Made by a program: the position numbers and the translations under genes | The notes under the pieces: generated by a model | The model's input: only the letters and a program-made list of their open reading frames with translations | Told to the model about the DNA's origin: nothing | The model's database searches: none | Part shown: positions 1-9,231 of the stretch, one piece after another | Position numbering within the stretch: the stretch's first letter is position 1 | Layout: each line of letters begins with the position of its first letter | NCBI RefSeq assembly: GCF_014203395.1 | Contig: NZ_JACHIW010000001.1 | Coordinates: 992,001-1,056,000 of the forward strand | Length of the DNA stretch: 64,000 nt | Reading direction: 5' to 3' | Source of the DNA: Saccharopolyspora phatthalungensis | GTDB lineage: Bacteria; Actinomycetota; Actinomycetes; Mycobacteriales; Pseudonocardiaceae

Positions 1-904
1 CCCGTTGTGCGTGGCCGGTGTCCTGGTACTCGTCCAGCAACACCGCCCCGTAGCGGGCTCGTTCGCCGTCGACGACCTCGGGGTGCTCGGTGGCGAGTAG
101 CGCCGCCAACGACATCTGGTCGGCGAAGTCCATCGCGCCTTCGCGCCGCTTGCGCTGGGCATATTCCTCCACCAGCGGCATCAACGCGACTCGCAAGCGT
201 TGCGCGGCAACGACCTTCACCAAATCCTGCGGGAGATTCGCGCGCTGACCCTTGGCGCGCGGAGCGTTCTCGACCACTTGGCACAGCTTTTCGGCGTGCG
301 CGCGCAGCTGGTCCGGACTCACCAGGTGCTCGGCGAGTTCCCCGGCCAGGGCCAGGAGATAACCGGTCACCGTGGCCGGGACCTTGTCGGTGTCGATGTC
401 CTCGGTCCAGGTCGCGACCACCCGGTGCGCGAGCTGCCAGGACGCCGTCTCGGTCAGCAGCCGCGCGCCGGGTTCGACCGGCACCCGCAGCCCGTGCTCG
501 CCGACGAGCCGCCCCGCGTAGGCGTGGTAGGTCAGCACCGTGGGTTCTTCGGTGAGCACCGCGGACCGCAATTGTCCGCTCGGATCGACCTCGTCGAGCA
601 GCCCCGATCCGGCGAGCCGGCGCAGCCGGGCCCGCACCCGGTCGGCGAGCTGCCGCGCGGCCTTGCGGGTGAACGTCAGGCCAAGGATGCGCTCGGGCGT
701 CACCAACTGGTTGGCGACCAGCCACACCACACGGGCGGCCATCGTCTCCGTCTTCCCCGCACCTGCACCCGCCACCACCAGCGCCGGTTCGGCGGGCGCG
801 GCGATCACCGCCGCCTGCTCCTGCGTAGGCGGATGCAGCCCAAGAGCCTGCGCAATCCGATGTGGACTGACGATTCGCGCCAATTGGCCATGGGATGCGC
901 TCAC
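1..904 (-). CDS. adnB: UvrD/Rep-family helicase, AdnB-like (partial, cut by left edge)
   Basis: The N-terminal ~300 residues of a superfamily 1A helicase are visible and the gene runs off the left edge. A Walker A motif AGAGAGKTETM lies near residue 45, a LTFTRKAA motif Ia follows, and the Walker B/DExQ-type motif LLDEYQDT is at the very edge. The gene lies just downstream of adnA on the same strand, as in the mycobacterial adnA-adnB operon, so it is probably the second motor-nuclease subunit of the AdnAB end-resection enzyme. GTG codons at 904 and 910 both follow a GGAAGGGGG ribosome site; 904 is chosen for spacing. The C-terminal nuclease domain lies outside the window, so the AdnB call rests on the neighbour. 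A plain PcrA/UvrD2 helicase is the alternative. Confidence 0.85.
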   Translation of the reverse strand, partial: MSASHGQLARIVSPHRIAQALGLHPPTQEQAAVIAAPAEPALVVAGAGAGKTETMAARVVWLVANQLVTPERILGLTFTRKAARQLADRVRARLRRLAGSGLLDEVDPSGQLRSAVLTEEPTVLTYHAYAGRLVGEHGLRVPVEPGARLLTETASWQLAHRVVATWTEDIDTDKVPATVTGYLLALAGELAEHLVSPDQLRAHAEKLCQVVENAPRAKGQRANLPQDLVKVVAAQRLRVALMPLVEEYAQRKRREGAMDFADQMSLAALLATEHPEVVDGERARYGAVLLDEYQDTGHAQR

Positions 905-1064
905 GTGCACACCCCCTTCCGAGACCGTCGCCGCGACGCCGACCGCCGAAAAGCGCACGGGCCGTCGCAAGCGGCGCAGCCGCTGAGCCCACCACCGCAA
1001 CCGGCACCGCCGCTGAGGTTCCGCCGCCCGCACCGCCATTCAAGACCAGACGCGCATTCTCTGA

Positions 1065-4000
1065 TCACTGCGCGACCTGTCTTCCGGTTGGGTGGACCGG
1101 GCAGCAGATGCGCGCCGGACAACGCGGGCAGTCGGTGTTCTCGCTGGCCACGTAGGCCGGGCCGAGGCTGGACGCGGCGGCAGTGTGCACCACGTCGAGC
1201 CACACCTCAATGCGCTCGGCGTCCAGCGCCTGCTGGGCGCGTTCGGTGGCCGCCCCGCTGCGGTCGGATTTGGCGACGTACAGCAGCCGCGCCCCGCCGG
1301 GTTCATCGCCGTCGCCGAAGGCCCCCAGCGCCGCGGCCAGCTGGTAGACCGCCAGCTGCGGGTGCTCCTCGGCATCGCCCTTGCTGACCGGCGTCTTCCC
1401 GGTCTTGACGTCGACCACTACCGGGCGGCCGTCGGCATCGGCCTCCAGCCGGTCGACGCGGCCGCGTAGCCGCAGCCACGGCCCGCCCGGCCGGCCCGGA
1501 ACCGTGACGTCCAAATCCTTCTCCACGCCGATCTGGGTGAGTTCGGCACGTGACTGCACCAGCCAGGCCAGGAACGCATCGAGCATGTGCTCCACGCGCT
1601 TGCGCTCCTTTCGGGAGAACCACGGCGCACCGGCGTCCACCGATTTCCACGCGTCGTCGAGGGCCTTGTGCAGCTGCGCGGTGTCCGCGCCATCAGCGGC
1701 GGCCTGTACAAGAGCGTGCACGAGAGTACCGGTGACCGAGGCGAGTTCTGCGGTGTCCTGGCCGCCGTGCCGCTCGATCAGCCAACGCAGCGGACACTTG
1801 GCCAGGATGTCCACAGTGGATGGCGATACCCGGACCGGATCGTCGCCGGTCACCAGCGGCGCCGAACTGGAGCTCTCCGGTAGGCCGTACCACGTGTCCG
1901 GGCTGGCGCCGGGCACCCCGGCCGCGGCCAGCCGCGCGAGCTGCGCCGCCGCCCGCTCCCGCCGCCTCGGCTCCGTCTCCGCGTCGCACACCACCCGGCG
2001 CAGCTCGCCGACCAGGTCGGCAAGCGTCAGCCCACGCTCCGGGCGGGCGATCGGCCGCTCCAGCGCATCCGGGTCGCTGACCACGCCCTCCAACTCGTCC
2101 AGGAACCGAGACGGCTGCTCGTCCTCGCCGCGGACCGCGCTGACCAGCAGACTCCGCCGGGCCCGGCTCGCCGCGACCAAGAGCAGCCGCCGTTCCTCGG
2201 CCAGCAGCGGCGCGGTGGCCGACACCCGCTCGGCGTCCACTCCGGACAGCACGTCGACCAGCCGCTCCACGCCGAGCAGCGACCCGCGCAGCCTGAGGTC
2301 GGGCCAAACACCCTCCTGCACCCCGGGAATCGCCACGACCTCCCACTCCTGACCGCTCGCGGCATGCGCGGTCAGCACCGACACCGCGTTGTCCCGAGGC
2401 GCGGTCGGCGCCAGCGAACTGCCCGCGATCTGCTGGCTGGTCAGGTAATCCGCGAAACCGGCGACGTCCGCGCCCGGCAACCGGTCGACGTATTGGGCGG
2501 CCGCGTCGAACAGCGAAACCACGGCATCGAGATCGCGATCGGCCTGCGCCCCGGCCACATCGTGCCGCTCGGCCTGCGCCACCCAGCGCTTTTCCAGACC
2601 ACTGGCCTTCCACACCCGCCACAGGGTTTCCTCGACGGTGTGCCCAGCGGCGACGGAGTCGGCCGCGCCGCGCAGCAGCCGCGCGAGACGGCGCGCGGGC
2701 TCGGCGGCGGAATCTTCGAGCGCTGCGAGGCGGTCGTCGTCGCGCAGCACCTCGACCAGCAGCTCACCACTGGCCCGGCTGCCGCCCGCGGCGAGTTCCA
2801 GGCGACGGAGCCCTCGGCGGAGCCGCCGCAGCGCGAGTGGGTCGGCGCCGCCGAGCGGCGAGGCGAGCAGCTCAGCCGCAGCGTCCGCGTCAAGCGCTTG
2901 CGGGCGCGCGGCGCAGCGTAGCAGCGTCAACAGTGGACGGACCGCATTGCGCTGCGCCAGCGGCAGATCGTCGACCGGCAGCGCGATCGGCACGCCAGCA
3001 GCCAGCAAAGCCCGGCGCAGCACCGGAAGCGACAGTCCCGTCGACCGCACCACGACGGCCATGTCCGGCCAGGCGACCTCGTCGAGAAGGTGGGCCCGGC
3101 GGAGCTGATCGGCCACCCATGCGGCTTCTTGCGCCTCGGTCGCCAGCAGCCGCACCTGGACCGACCCACGACGCCCGTTCTCGGGCTCGACCAACTCGCG
3201 CTGCGGACCCGACCCGGGCAGCCGCGCTGCCAGGCGCTGCACCGCTTCCCGGATCGCCTTCGACATCCGGTGGTCGACGGTGAGCACCTCGGTGTTCGCG
3301 CCGTCGGGGTCGGCGTCCAGCAGGCATCGCGGGTCGGCGCCGCGAAAGGAGTACACCGCCTGATCCGGGTCGCCGGCCAGCACGAACTCGGTGGCCGTGT
3401 CGCCGAGCCGCCGGACCAGCCAGTACTGCTGCGGGTCCAGGTGCTGCGCGTCATCCACGAACACGTAGCGCACGCGTTCCTGCTCGGCTGCCAGCAGCCT
3501 CGGATCCGTATCGAACGCCAGCAGCGCCGAGCCGACCAGTTCCGCGGCGTCCAGCGCCGGGGCCTGCGCCCCGCCGGCTCCGCGCAGCAACGTGACCTGC
3601 TCGTACTGCCGGGCGAACCGGCCTGCCGCGATCCACTCCGGACGGTCGTGCCGCCGCCCCAGGGCGACCAGTCGCTCGGGCCCCACACCACGTTCGGCGG
3701 CCCGCAGAAGCAGATCGCGCAATTCCTCGGCGAAGCCGGGCACGGTCAACGCCGGGCGCAGCGTTTCCGGCCAGTCCCGGGCACCGGTCTCGACGTCACC
3801 GGCCAGCAGGTCCCGCACCAGCGCATCCTGGTCCGGGCCGTTGAGCAGCTGCGGGGACGGCAGTTGGTCGCGCACCGCTTGCAACCGCAGCACGGCGAAG
3901 GCGTAGGAGTGCACCGTCCGCACCAGCGGCTCGGGCGCGGTGCGCAGCTCCTCCGAACGATCGGTGAGCAGTCGGGTGATCTCGGTGCGCATCCAGGCCG

Positions 4001-4298
4001 CGGCGCGCCGACTCGCGGTCAGCACCAGGACGTTCTCCGGCGACACCCCCTGGTTTCGGATGCGGTCGGCGGCCAGTTGCGCGATCAGTGTGCTCTTGCC
4101 GGTACCCGGTCCGCCGAGGAGCCGCAGGAGGCCGTCGCGGTGCGCCAGCGCCCGTTGCCCGGCGGCGTCCCAGATCCTCGGCCGTCGGGCGGGCTCCGCT
4201 CGGCGAACGAGGACAGGCGCGGTCGGGGATGGCACGCATCGATGGAACCACGCGACGGTGACAAGGTCGCGCAGGGCTCGCTGATAGCTCCCGCTCAA
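1065..4298 (-). CDS. adnA: AdnA-like ATP-dependent helicase-nuclease with PD-(D/E)XK and Fe-S domain
   Basis: This ~1,050-1,077-residue protein has an N-terminal SF1A helicase part (Walker A GGPGTGKST, about residues 62-70; DDAQHLDP as Walker B). Its C-terminal RecB-type nuclease shows VVDVKTGK as the D-x-K core. Four cysteines look like an AddB-style 4Fe-4S staple: one in AKCPLRWL before the nuclease and three in DCPRCPARICCP at the C-terminus. In mycobacteria AdnA pairs with AdnB to resect double-strand breaks. Length and architecture match AdnA of about 1,050 residues. The start is uncertain: the TTG at 4298 gives the longest form, and a GTG at 4235 would begin just before the conserved region. 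The downstream adnB-like gene starts about 160 bases after its stop. Confidence 0.88.
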   Translation of the reverse strand: MSGSYQRALRDLVTVAWFHRCVPSPTAPVLVRRAEPARRPRIWDAAGQRALAHRDGLLRLLGGPGTGKSTLIAQLAADRIRNQGVSPENVLVLTASRRAAAWMRTEITRLLTDRSEELRTAPEPLVRTVHSYAFAVLRLQAVRDQLPSPQLLNGPDQDALVRDLLAGDVETGARDWPETLRPALTVPGFAEELRDLLLRAAERGVGPERLVALGRRHDRPEWIAAGRFARQYEQVTLLRGAGGAQAPALDAAELVGSALLAFDTDPRLLAAEQERVRYVFVDDAQHLDPQQYWLVRRLGDTATEFVLAGDPDQAVYSFRGADPRCLLDADPDGANTEVLTVDHRMSKAIREAVQRLAARLPGSGPQRELVEPENGRRGSVQVRLLATEAQEAAWVADQLRRAHLLDEVAWPDMAVVVRSTGLSLPVLRRALLAAGVPIALPVDDLPLAQRNAVRPLLTLLRCAARPQALDADAAAELLASPLGGADPLALRRLRRGLRRLELAAGGSRASGELLVEVLRDDDRLAALEDSAAEPARRLARLLRGAADSVAAGHTVEETLWRVWKASGLEKRWVAQAERHDVAGAQADRDLDAVVSLFDAAAQYVDRLPGADVAGFADYLTSQQIAGSSLAPTAPRDNAVSVLTAHAASGQEWEVVAIPGVQEGVWPDLRLRGSLLGVERLVDVLSGVDAERVSATAPLLAEERRLLLVAASRARRSLLVSAVRGEDEQPSRFLDELEGVVSDPDALERPIARPERGLTLADLVGELRRVVCDAETEPRRRERAAAQLARLAAAGVPGASPDTWYGLPESSSSAPLVTGDDPVRVSPSTVDILAKCPLRWLIERHGGQDTAELASVTGTLVHALVQAAADGADTAQLHKALDDAWKSVDAGAPWFSRKERKRVEHMLDAFLAWLVQSRAELTQIGVEKDLDVTVPGRPGGPWLRLRGRVDRLEADADGRPVVVDVKTGKTPVSKGDAEEHPQLAVYQLAAALGAFGDGDEPGGARLLYVAKSDRSGAATERAQQALDAERIEVWLDVVHTAAASSLGPAYVASENTDCPRCPARICCPVHPTGRQVAQ

Positions 4299-4436
4299 CC
4301 GGGAACCAGCCGAAACCCCTAGTGGTGCAAACCACTATTCCCTGTCCGCCGGGGCTCTGTTCGTCACTCGCCTCCCCTGCCCGGTGACCTGCGAAAGCGC
4401 GCCTCCCGGGCGGGATCGGCCGCGGAAGACGAACCC

Positions 4437-4748
4437 ATGAAGTGGAGTACCTTCGGGCATGTGGACGAGGAGACCGTGGAGCAGGTGCGGGCCGTGGTGG
4501 CGTCGATCCCACCGGGATCGGTGCTGTCCTACGGCGACGTCGCCGAGCTCGCGGGCTTGCGTTCGGCCCGGCTGGTGGGCCGCATCCTCGCCGAGGACGG
4601 CGGCGATCTGCCGTGGCACCGCGTCCTCCGGTCCAACGGCACCGTCGCCGACCACCTGCGCCGACGCCAACTGGAACTCCTGCGAGCCGAAGGCGTACTC
4701 GCCGACGGTGCCCGCATTGACATGCGCCGCTACCGCTGGGGAGCCTGA
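4437..4748 (+). CDS. MGMT-fold alkyltransferase-like protein (ATL), no acceptor cysteine
   Basis: This 103-residue protein has the DNA-binding domain of O6-alkylguanine-DNA alkyltransferases (SVLSYGDVAELAGL, then RLVGRIL). The active-site PCHR is replaced by PWHR in LPWHRVLRSNG. Loss of cysteine with tryptophan in its place defines the ATL family, which binds O6-alkylguanine and hands the lesion to nucleotide excision repair rather than removing the alkyl group. The short length without an N-terminal domain also fits ATL. It is divergent from adnA and convergent with the HemD-like gene. ATG 4437 is taken; a GTG at 4458 is possible. An annotation as active methyltransferase would be wrong on this sequence. 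Confidence 0.9.
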   Translation: MKWSTFGHVDEETVEQVRAVVASIPPGSVLSYGDVAELAGLRSARLVGRILAEDGGDLPWHRVLRSNGTVADHLRRRQLELLRAEGVLADGARIDMRRYRWGA

Positions 4749-4780
4749 CCCAGGCGGGATGTCCTGTTTGGACGGAAGGC

Positions 4781-5602
4781 TTACCGCACCGCGTACTTCG
4801 GGAGTTCGTCGGCGACGAGGCGCACCAGGGATGCCGTGCGGGCACGCTCCGGCAGCATGTACGGCAAGCCCGCCGCATCGATCGGCGCCGCCGTGACCGG
4901 TCCGACGCAGGCGATGAACACCTTGTCGCGCAACGTCTCCCGAAGCCGCGCGCCGCGTCCGGTGCGGTCCGCGCGGGCCAGCAGGTTGGTCGCGGCCGGG
5001 GCGCTGGTGAACGCAAGCGCATCCACCTCGCCCTGCAGCACGGCGTCGATCAGCCGGTCCAATGCGGGCAGATCGACCGGATCCGTCCACCGGTAGACGG
5101 TCACCGGCACCACCTCGGCACCGGCCGCCCGCAACGCTTCGCGGAACTTCAGCATCGGATCACCGTGCACCTGGAGCACGACCCGCTTGCCCGCGAGATC
5201 ATGCGCCAGCAAGTGCTCCAGGATCTCAGCGGACTCCTCCGACGGCGATGTCCAGGACTCCACCAGCCCGGCACCTCGAACCGCGCCGCGCGCCTTCGCC
5301 CCACGCGCCATCACCTCGGCCGAGCGCAGACGCGCCAGCAACCGATCACCGATACCACTGAGCTGCGCCGCCTCGATCCAGCCCCGAAACCCGACACCGG
5401 TTACCGCGACCACGTAATCGACCGGGACGGCGAGAACCTCCTCGGTCGCAGTGGCCAATTCGCCGTCCTCGGGCAATGGCACGGTGTGCATCGCCGCGCC
5501 GAAGATCACGCGGGCACCACGGCGGGCGAACAAAGCGCCGATCTCGGCAGCCTTGCGCTCGGCCGTCACGCCGACGGTGAAGCCGTTCAACACGTCCTGC
5601 AC
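4781..5602 (-). CDS. uroporphyrinogen-III synthase-like (HemD fold) protein
   Basis: The ~273-residue product has the two-lobed HemD pattern: GFTVGVTAERKAAEIGALF at the N-terminus, VVLQVHGDPMLKFREAL in the middle, then ALAFTSAPAATNLL and FIACVGPVTAAPI in the second lobe. Uroporphyrinogen-III synthase cyclises hydroxymethylbilane in tetrapyrrole synthesis. No other heme gene is nearby, and related actinobacterial proteins often carry a C-terminal winged helix and are called regulators. This one ends without it. The GTG at 5602 (VQDVLNGF) is chosen because the longer open frame upstream has no family resemblance. Whether it is the main HemD or a paralogue cannot be told from here. Confidence 0.8.
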   Translation of the reverse strand: MQDVLNGFTVGVTAERKAAEIGALFARRGARVIFGAAMHTVPLPEDGELATATEEVLAVPVDYVVAVTGVGFRGWIEAAQLSGIGDRLLARLRSAEVMARGAKARGAVRGAGLVESWTSPSEESAEILEHLLAHDLAGKRVVLQVHGDPMLKFREALRAAGAEVVPVTVYRWTDPVDLPALDRLIDAVLQGEVDALAFTSAPAATNLLARADRTGRGARLRETLRDKVFIACVGPVTAAPIDAAGLPYMLPERARTASLVRLVADELPKYAVR

Positions 5603-5787
5603 GCCCCAATCGTCACACAACCGCCGACCAGAACGGAGCACAGATCTGTGACGGCAAGGCAACCTGGCCCGGTGCGCCTCAAGTGGCAAAGCAGCCACCG
5701 GGGGCGATAGTCCGGCGTCGTCCCAGTAGCCGCCGCAGCCCGGAGGACGCCCCTGCGACTGACCGAGCGAACCCACGAACCGCCAGG

Positions 5788-6585
5788 TCAGAGGACCTCA
5801 AGGACCATTTGGGAGGCGCGTTCCAGGCCGATGAGGGTTTCCGACGAGGAACGCGGGTGCAGGGCGTGCACCGCGAGCCGGAACAGCAGGGCCCGCAGCA
5901 GGGCCTGCGGCCACTCGGAAAGGTGCGACCAGCGTTCCACGATGGCCGGGTCGGCACCGCCCCAGGCCAGGGCGTCGATCACCGCGACCGCCGCGGCCCA
6001 TTCCGCCGGCCGCCAGTACGGATTGAAGTCGATGATGCCGGGCGGCGCGTCGTCGGTGAACAGCACGTTGCCGAACAGGTCCCCGTGCACCACTTGCGGC
6101 CGCAGGTCAACCTCCCGCCGCGATCCGGCGAGCACGTCGTAGAGCCGACCACCTTTCTCCTGCGGCAGCACGTACTCCTCTTCGTCCCAGGCCATCCGGT
6201 CGGCCAAGGCATAGATGTCCTGCCGGGCCTGTAGGAACCGCGGCCGGGCCAGGAACCGGCTCGCCGAATGCAGCCGCAGCGACATGGCCACCACGTCGTC
6301 GTGGCGTGGCTCGGCCCGACCCGCGAGGTTCCGGCTCGCCGACCAGCCGGACACCACCCAGCGCCCATCGGTGGATCGCACCGGGCGGGACACCCGCACC
6401 TCGTCGGGATCCAGCAGGTCCAACGTCTGGGCGACCCAGGCGGCCTCGGCGGTGTTCGCGGCGGGCTTGAGCACGATATCGCCGCACCGCCACGCCACCG
6501 CGCCGTCCAGCCGCTCGGGTTCTTCGACGCGCGCACCGAATGCCGCGCGCACGTGCGGCGGGGGCGGCTCCGGCGTATGACTCAC
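5788..6585 (-). CDS. TIGR02569 family protein (aminoglycoside phosphotransferase-like fold)
   Basis: This 265-residue actinobacterial protein has kinase-fold signatures. VVHGDLFGNVL resembles the catalytic loop of APH/choline kinases and GIIDFNPYWRP resembles their metal-binding DxD/DFG-like segment. Its substrate is unknown. In M. tuberculosis the counterpart (Rv3205c, from memory) also sits next to the MoeZ gene, and the arrangement here is the same. The GTG at 6585 precedes SHTPEPPPP and lies just downstream of the hairpin that probably ends moeZ transcription. A longer frame upstream runs through that hairpin and is unlikely to be translated. Confidence 0.8.
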   Translation of the reverse strand: MSHTPEPPPPHVRAAFGARVEEPERLDGAVAWRCGDIVLKPAANTAEAAWVAQTLDLLDPDEVRVSRPVRSTDGRWVVSGWSASRNLAGRAEPRHDDVVAMSLRLHSASRFLARPRFLQARQDIYALADRMAWDEEEYVLPQEKGGRLYDVLAGSRREVDLRPQVVHGDLFGNVLFTDDAPPGIIDFNPYWRPAEWAAAVAVIDALAWGGADPAIVERWSHLSEWPQALLRALLFRLAVHALHPRSSSETLIGLERASQMVLEVL

Positions 6586-6665
6586 GGGCGAGACGCTACC
6601 TAAGTGACCGCGATTTCCGTAGCAGGCACTCCGCGTGCCGCGCAGCGGACGGCCCTCCCCCGGGT

Positions 6666-6699
6666 GTGGTCGGCGATTTCGCCGGAAATCGCCGACCAC
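6666..6699 (-). terminator. perfect 15-bp hairpin after moeZ, GGCGATTTC-type repeat
   Basis: Arms 6666-6680 (GTGGTCGGCGATTTC) and 6685-6699 are perfect complements with a 4-base loop. It lies just past the moeZ stop and before the next gene on the same strand, so it probably terminates moeZ transcripts. There is no U-tract. The GGCGATTTC core recurs at 34294 and 43510. Confidence 0.7.
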
Positions 6700-6707
6700 G
6701 AGAACCG

Positions 6708-7880
6708 TCAGTACGTCGGCAGACTCGGGTCGACCTGGTTGGCCCAGCCCAGGACGCCGCCGCCGACGTGCACCGCGTCGGCGAAGCCCGCCTTGTGCAG
6801 CGCCGCCAGCGCCTCCGCGGAGCGGCCACCGGACTTGCAGTGCAGGACGATCTTGCGGTCCTGCGGCAGTTCGGCCAGCGCCTCACCGGAGAGGATGCGG
6901 TCCTTCGGGATCAGCTTCGAGCCCTCGATCTTGACGATCTCGTACTCATGCGGCTCCCGGACGTCGATGAGCTCGAACTTCTCGCCGCGGTCGAACATGC
7001 CCTTGAGCTCGCGCGGGGTGATCGTGCTGTTCACCGCCGCCTGCTGCGCGTCGTCGGAAATGACCCCGCAGAACGCCTCGTAGTCGATCAGCTCGGTGAT
7101 CGGCTTCGCCTCCGGGTCCTTGCGGATCTTGACCGTGCGGTAGCTCATCTCCAGCGCGTCGTAGATCATCAAGCGACCCAGCAGGGTCTCGCCGATGCCG
7201 GTGATCAGCTTGATGGCCTCGTTGACCATGATCGAGCCGATCGAAGCGCACAGCACGCCCAGCACGCCGCCTTCGGCGCAGGACGGCACCATGCCGGGCG
7301 GCGGCGGCTCCGGGTACAGGTCGCGGTAGTTCGGACCGTGCTGGTCCCAGAACACGCTGGCCTGGCCCTCGAAGCGGAAGATCGAGCCCCACACGTACGG
7401 CTTGCCGAGCAGCACCGCGGCGTCGTTGACCAGGTACCGGGTGGCGAAGTTGTCGGTGCCGTCCAGGATCAGGTCGTAGTCCCGGAAAATGTCGAGCGCG
7501 TTTTCCGAGGACAGGTGGGTCTGGTGCAGGTTCACCTGGACGAACGGGTTGACTTCGGCGATCGAATCGCGCGCCGATTCCGCCTTGGGGCGCCCGAGGT
7601 CGGACTGCCCGTGGATGACCTGGCGGTGCAGGTTGGACTCGTCGACCTCGTCGAACTCGACGATGCCGAGCGTGCCCACCCCCGCCGCGGCCAGGTACAG
7701 CAGCGCCGGGCTGCCGAGTCCGCCGGCGCCGACCACCAGCACCTTGGCGTTCTTCAGCCGCTTCTGCCCGTCCATCCCGACATCCGGGATGATCAGGTGG
7801 CGGCTGTAGCGCGCGACCTCTTCCTTGGTCAGCTCCGCCGCCGGTTCGACCAGCGGCGGCAGCGACGATGCGCCGGACAT
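6708..7880 (-). CDS. moeZ: adenylyltransferase/sulfurtransferase MoeZ
   Basis: This 390-residue fusion has a ThiF/MoeB E1-like N-terminal domain (ATP site VVGAGGLGSP near residue 50; DGTDNFATRYLVND) and a C-terminal rhodanese domain with active cysteine C348 in LHCKSGGRS. MoeZ adenylates ThiS/MoaD-type sulfur carriers such as CysO, and transfers sulfur to form C-terminal thiocarboxylates for molybdopterin, thiamine-type or CysM-dependent cysteine synthesis. The CxxC zinc pairs of E. coli MoeB are absent (for example in GPNYRDLYPEPP), as is usual in this subgroup. The ATG at 7880 follows a strong GAGGAGGAG ribosome site. The carrier partners are not in the window. Confidence 0.95.
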   Translation of the reverse strand: MSGASSLPPLVEPAAELTKEEVARYSRHLIIPDVGMDGQKRLKNAKVLVVGAGGLGSPALLYLAAAGVGTLGIVEFDEVDESNLHRQVIHGQSDLGRPKAESARDSIAEVNPFVQVNLHQTHLSSENALDIFRDYDLILDGTDNFATRYLVNDAAVLLGKPYVWGSIFRFEGQASVFWDQHGPNYRDLYPEPPPPGMVPSCAEGGVLGVLCASIGSIMVNEAIKLITGIGETLLGRLMIYDALEMSYRTVKIRKDPEAKPITELIDYEAFCGVISDDAQQAAVNSTITPRELKGMFDRGEKFELIDVREPHEYEIVKIEGSKLIPKDRILSGEALAELPQDRKIVLHCKSGGRSAEALAALHKAGFADAVHVGGGVLGWANQVDPSLPTY

Positions 7881-8049
7881 TCCCAGCTCCTCCTCAATGG
7901 TCGGTACCGGCCGCGCTGGCGAGCGTCAGCGGCACCTCACCCGTCCCCGAGGGGCACCCGAACGGGGCCTCACAGAATCTGCAACGCAAGACTCCCCGAT
8001 GGACTTCCGCAACCCAAACTACTCCCACGATCCGAGACGTCGCGCTCGC

Positions 8050-9132
8050 TCACGAGCCCCCCGTACCGGCCGTGGGAAACGGCCACGCGTTGTACTTGCA
8101 GACGAAACCGTCGGCCGGGATCGAGGTGCCCTGGTCGGCGATCTTGTTCAGTTCGTGCAGCTCGTTGTTCGACACGCTGAAGGACTGCTGCATCATCACC
8201 GGCGCCAGCCCGCCCTGCACCGGGCAGCCGACGTGCTTGTTCCCGAAGACGTGCCCGACCTCGTGGTTGATCGCGTAGCGCTGGTAGTTGCCGATGTCTC
8301 CCTCGAACGACACCGCGCCACGAACCCAGCGGGCCGCGTTCAGGTAGACCATGTCGCCCTTGCGGCACGAGCTGTCGTAGGGCACGCCGTTGTGGTAGTC
8401 GCAGGCTTCGCGGGCGGTCTGCTGGCTGACCAGGATGACCCGGAAGTCCGGGCGCGGACCGGTGGCGTCCACCCGTTGCAGCGAGATCCCGCCCGCCTGC
8501 GGATTCGTCCAGCTGCGCGGATCGGACAGCGTGGCCTGCACGAGGTTGCCGAATTCGGTGTTCGGGTTGCCGATCTGGACACCGACTTCGATCTCGACGG
8601 TATAGCGGAACAGATGGCCCGAACCGATCACCGGGGAGGTGCCGGACAGCACCTGGAAGGTGCGCGCGCCGGTCTCCGGGATCGGGCCACCGGGCGGCAG
8701 GTCTGCGGAGAACATGCCGGGGGGAAAGGTCTGGCCGGGCGGAGCCTCGGTGACGATCGGCTCGTCCGGTAAGTCCGAGGTGATCGGATCCAGCAGCCCG
8801 CTGGCCGCCCCGCGTTCGGCGGGGCGGACGGTCTGGAACACCGCGAGTGCGCTGACCACGATGAGCAGCGGCACCGCGTAGATCCGCCAGCCGTAGCGGG
8901 AGTGCACGCCCCGGCGGTGTTGGCGACGTGGCCGGGGCTTGACGCCCGCATCGAACTCGTCGGCGTCGGCGACGAACTCGGGGTCCCCGGGTGGCGGCTC
9001 GGCGACGGGGTGCCAGGACGCGGCTAACGGCTCGCCTCGACGGCGACTTGCGGAACCCACGCCAACTCTCGTGCGAATCGCCGGTCGGCGGTCGGCGGTG
9101 GTGGTACGAGGTCGCTGCGGCGGGCGCGTCAC
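8050..9132 (-). CDS. DUF3152 membrane-anchored metzincin-like protease
   Basis: The 360-residue protein has a basic N-terminal cytoplasmic region, one membrane segment (IYAVPLLIVVSALAVFQTV, about residues 83-103) and an extracytoplasmic domain. That domain holds NHEVGHVFGNKHVGC, an HExxHxxGxxH zinc site of metzincin type, followed by a methionine-containing turn (LAPVMMQQSF) like a Met-turn. It is probably a secreted-face zinc peptidase, but the substrate is unknown. The family is confined to actinobacteria and the position next to moeZ is conserved in mycobacteria (Rv3207c, from memory). The GTG at 9132 is the first start in frame. Confidence 0.85.
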   Translation of the reverse strand: MTRPPQRPRTTTADRRPAIRTRVGVGSASRRRGEPLAASWHPVAEPPPGDPEFVADADEFDAGVKPRPRRQHRRGVHSRYGWRIYAVPLLIVVSALAVFQTVRPAERGAASGLLDPITSDLPDEPIVTEAPPGQTFPPGMFSADLPPGGPIPETGARTFQVLSGTSPVIGSGHLFRYTVEIEVGVQIGNPNTEFGNLVQATLSDPRSWTNPQAGGISLQRVDATGPRPDFRVILVSQQTAREACDYHNGVPYDSSCRKGDMVYLNAARWVRGAVSFEGDIGNYQRYAINHEVGHVFGNKHVGCPVQGGLAPVMMQQSFSVSNNELHELNKIADQGTSIPADGFVCKYNAWPFPTAGTGGS

Positions 9133-9231
9133 GGTCTAAGCCTGCCACAGACGATCAGGCAGCTTAGGGCACCACTGGCCACTCCGGGTGACCGAAACAC
9201 CAAAAACCACACGAAATGACGCAAACGGTCA

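Noticed and set aside
200..1387. Long open frame on the plus strand over the adnB/adnA ends
   Set aside because: It is the complement of recognisable helicase and nuclease coding, and its product is arginine/proline-rich without any motif.
4781..5602. Heme biosynthesis operon
   Set aside because: Only the HemD-like gene is present; no hemA, hemC, hemB or hemL is seen nearby.
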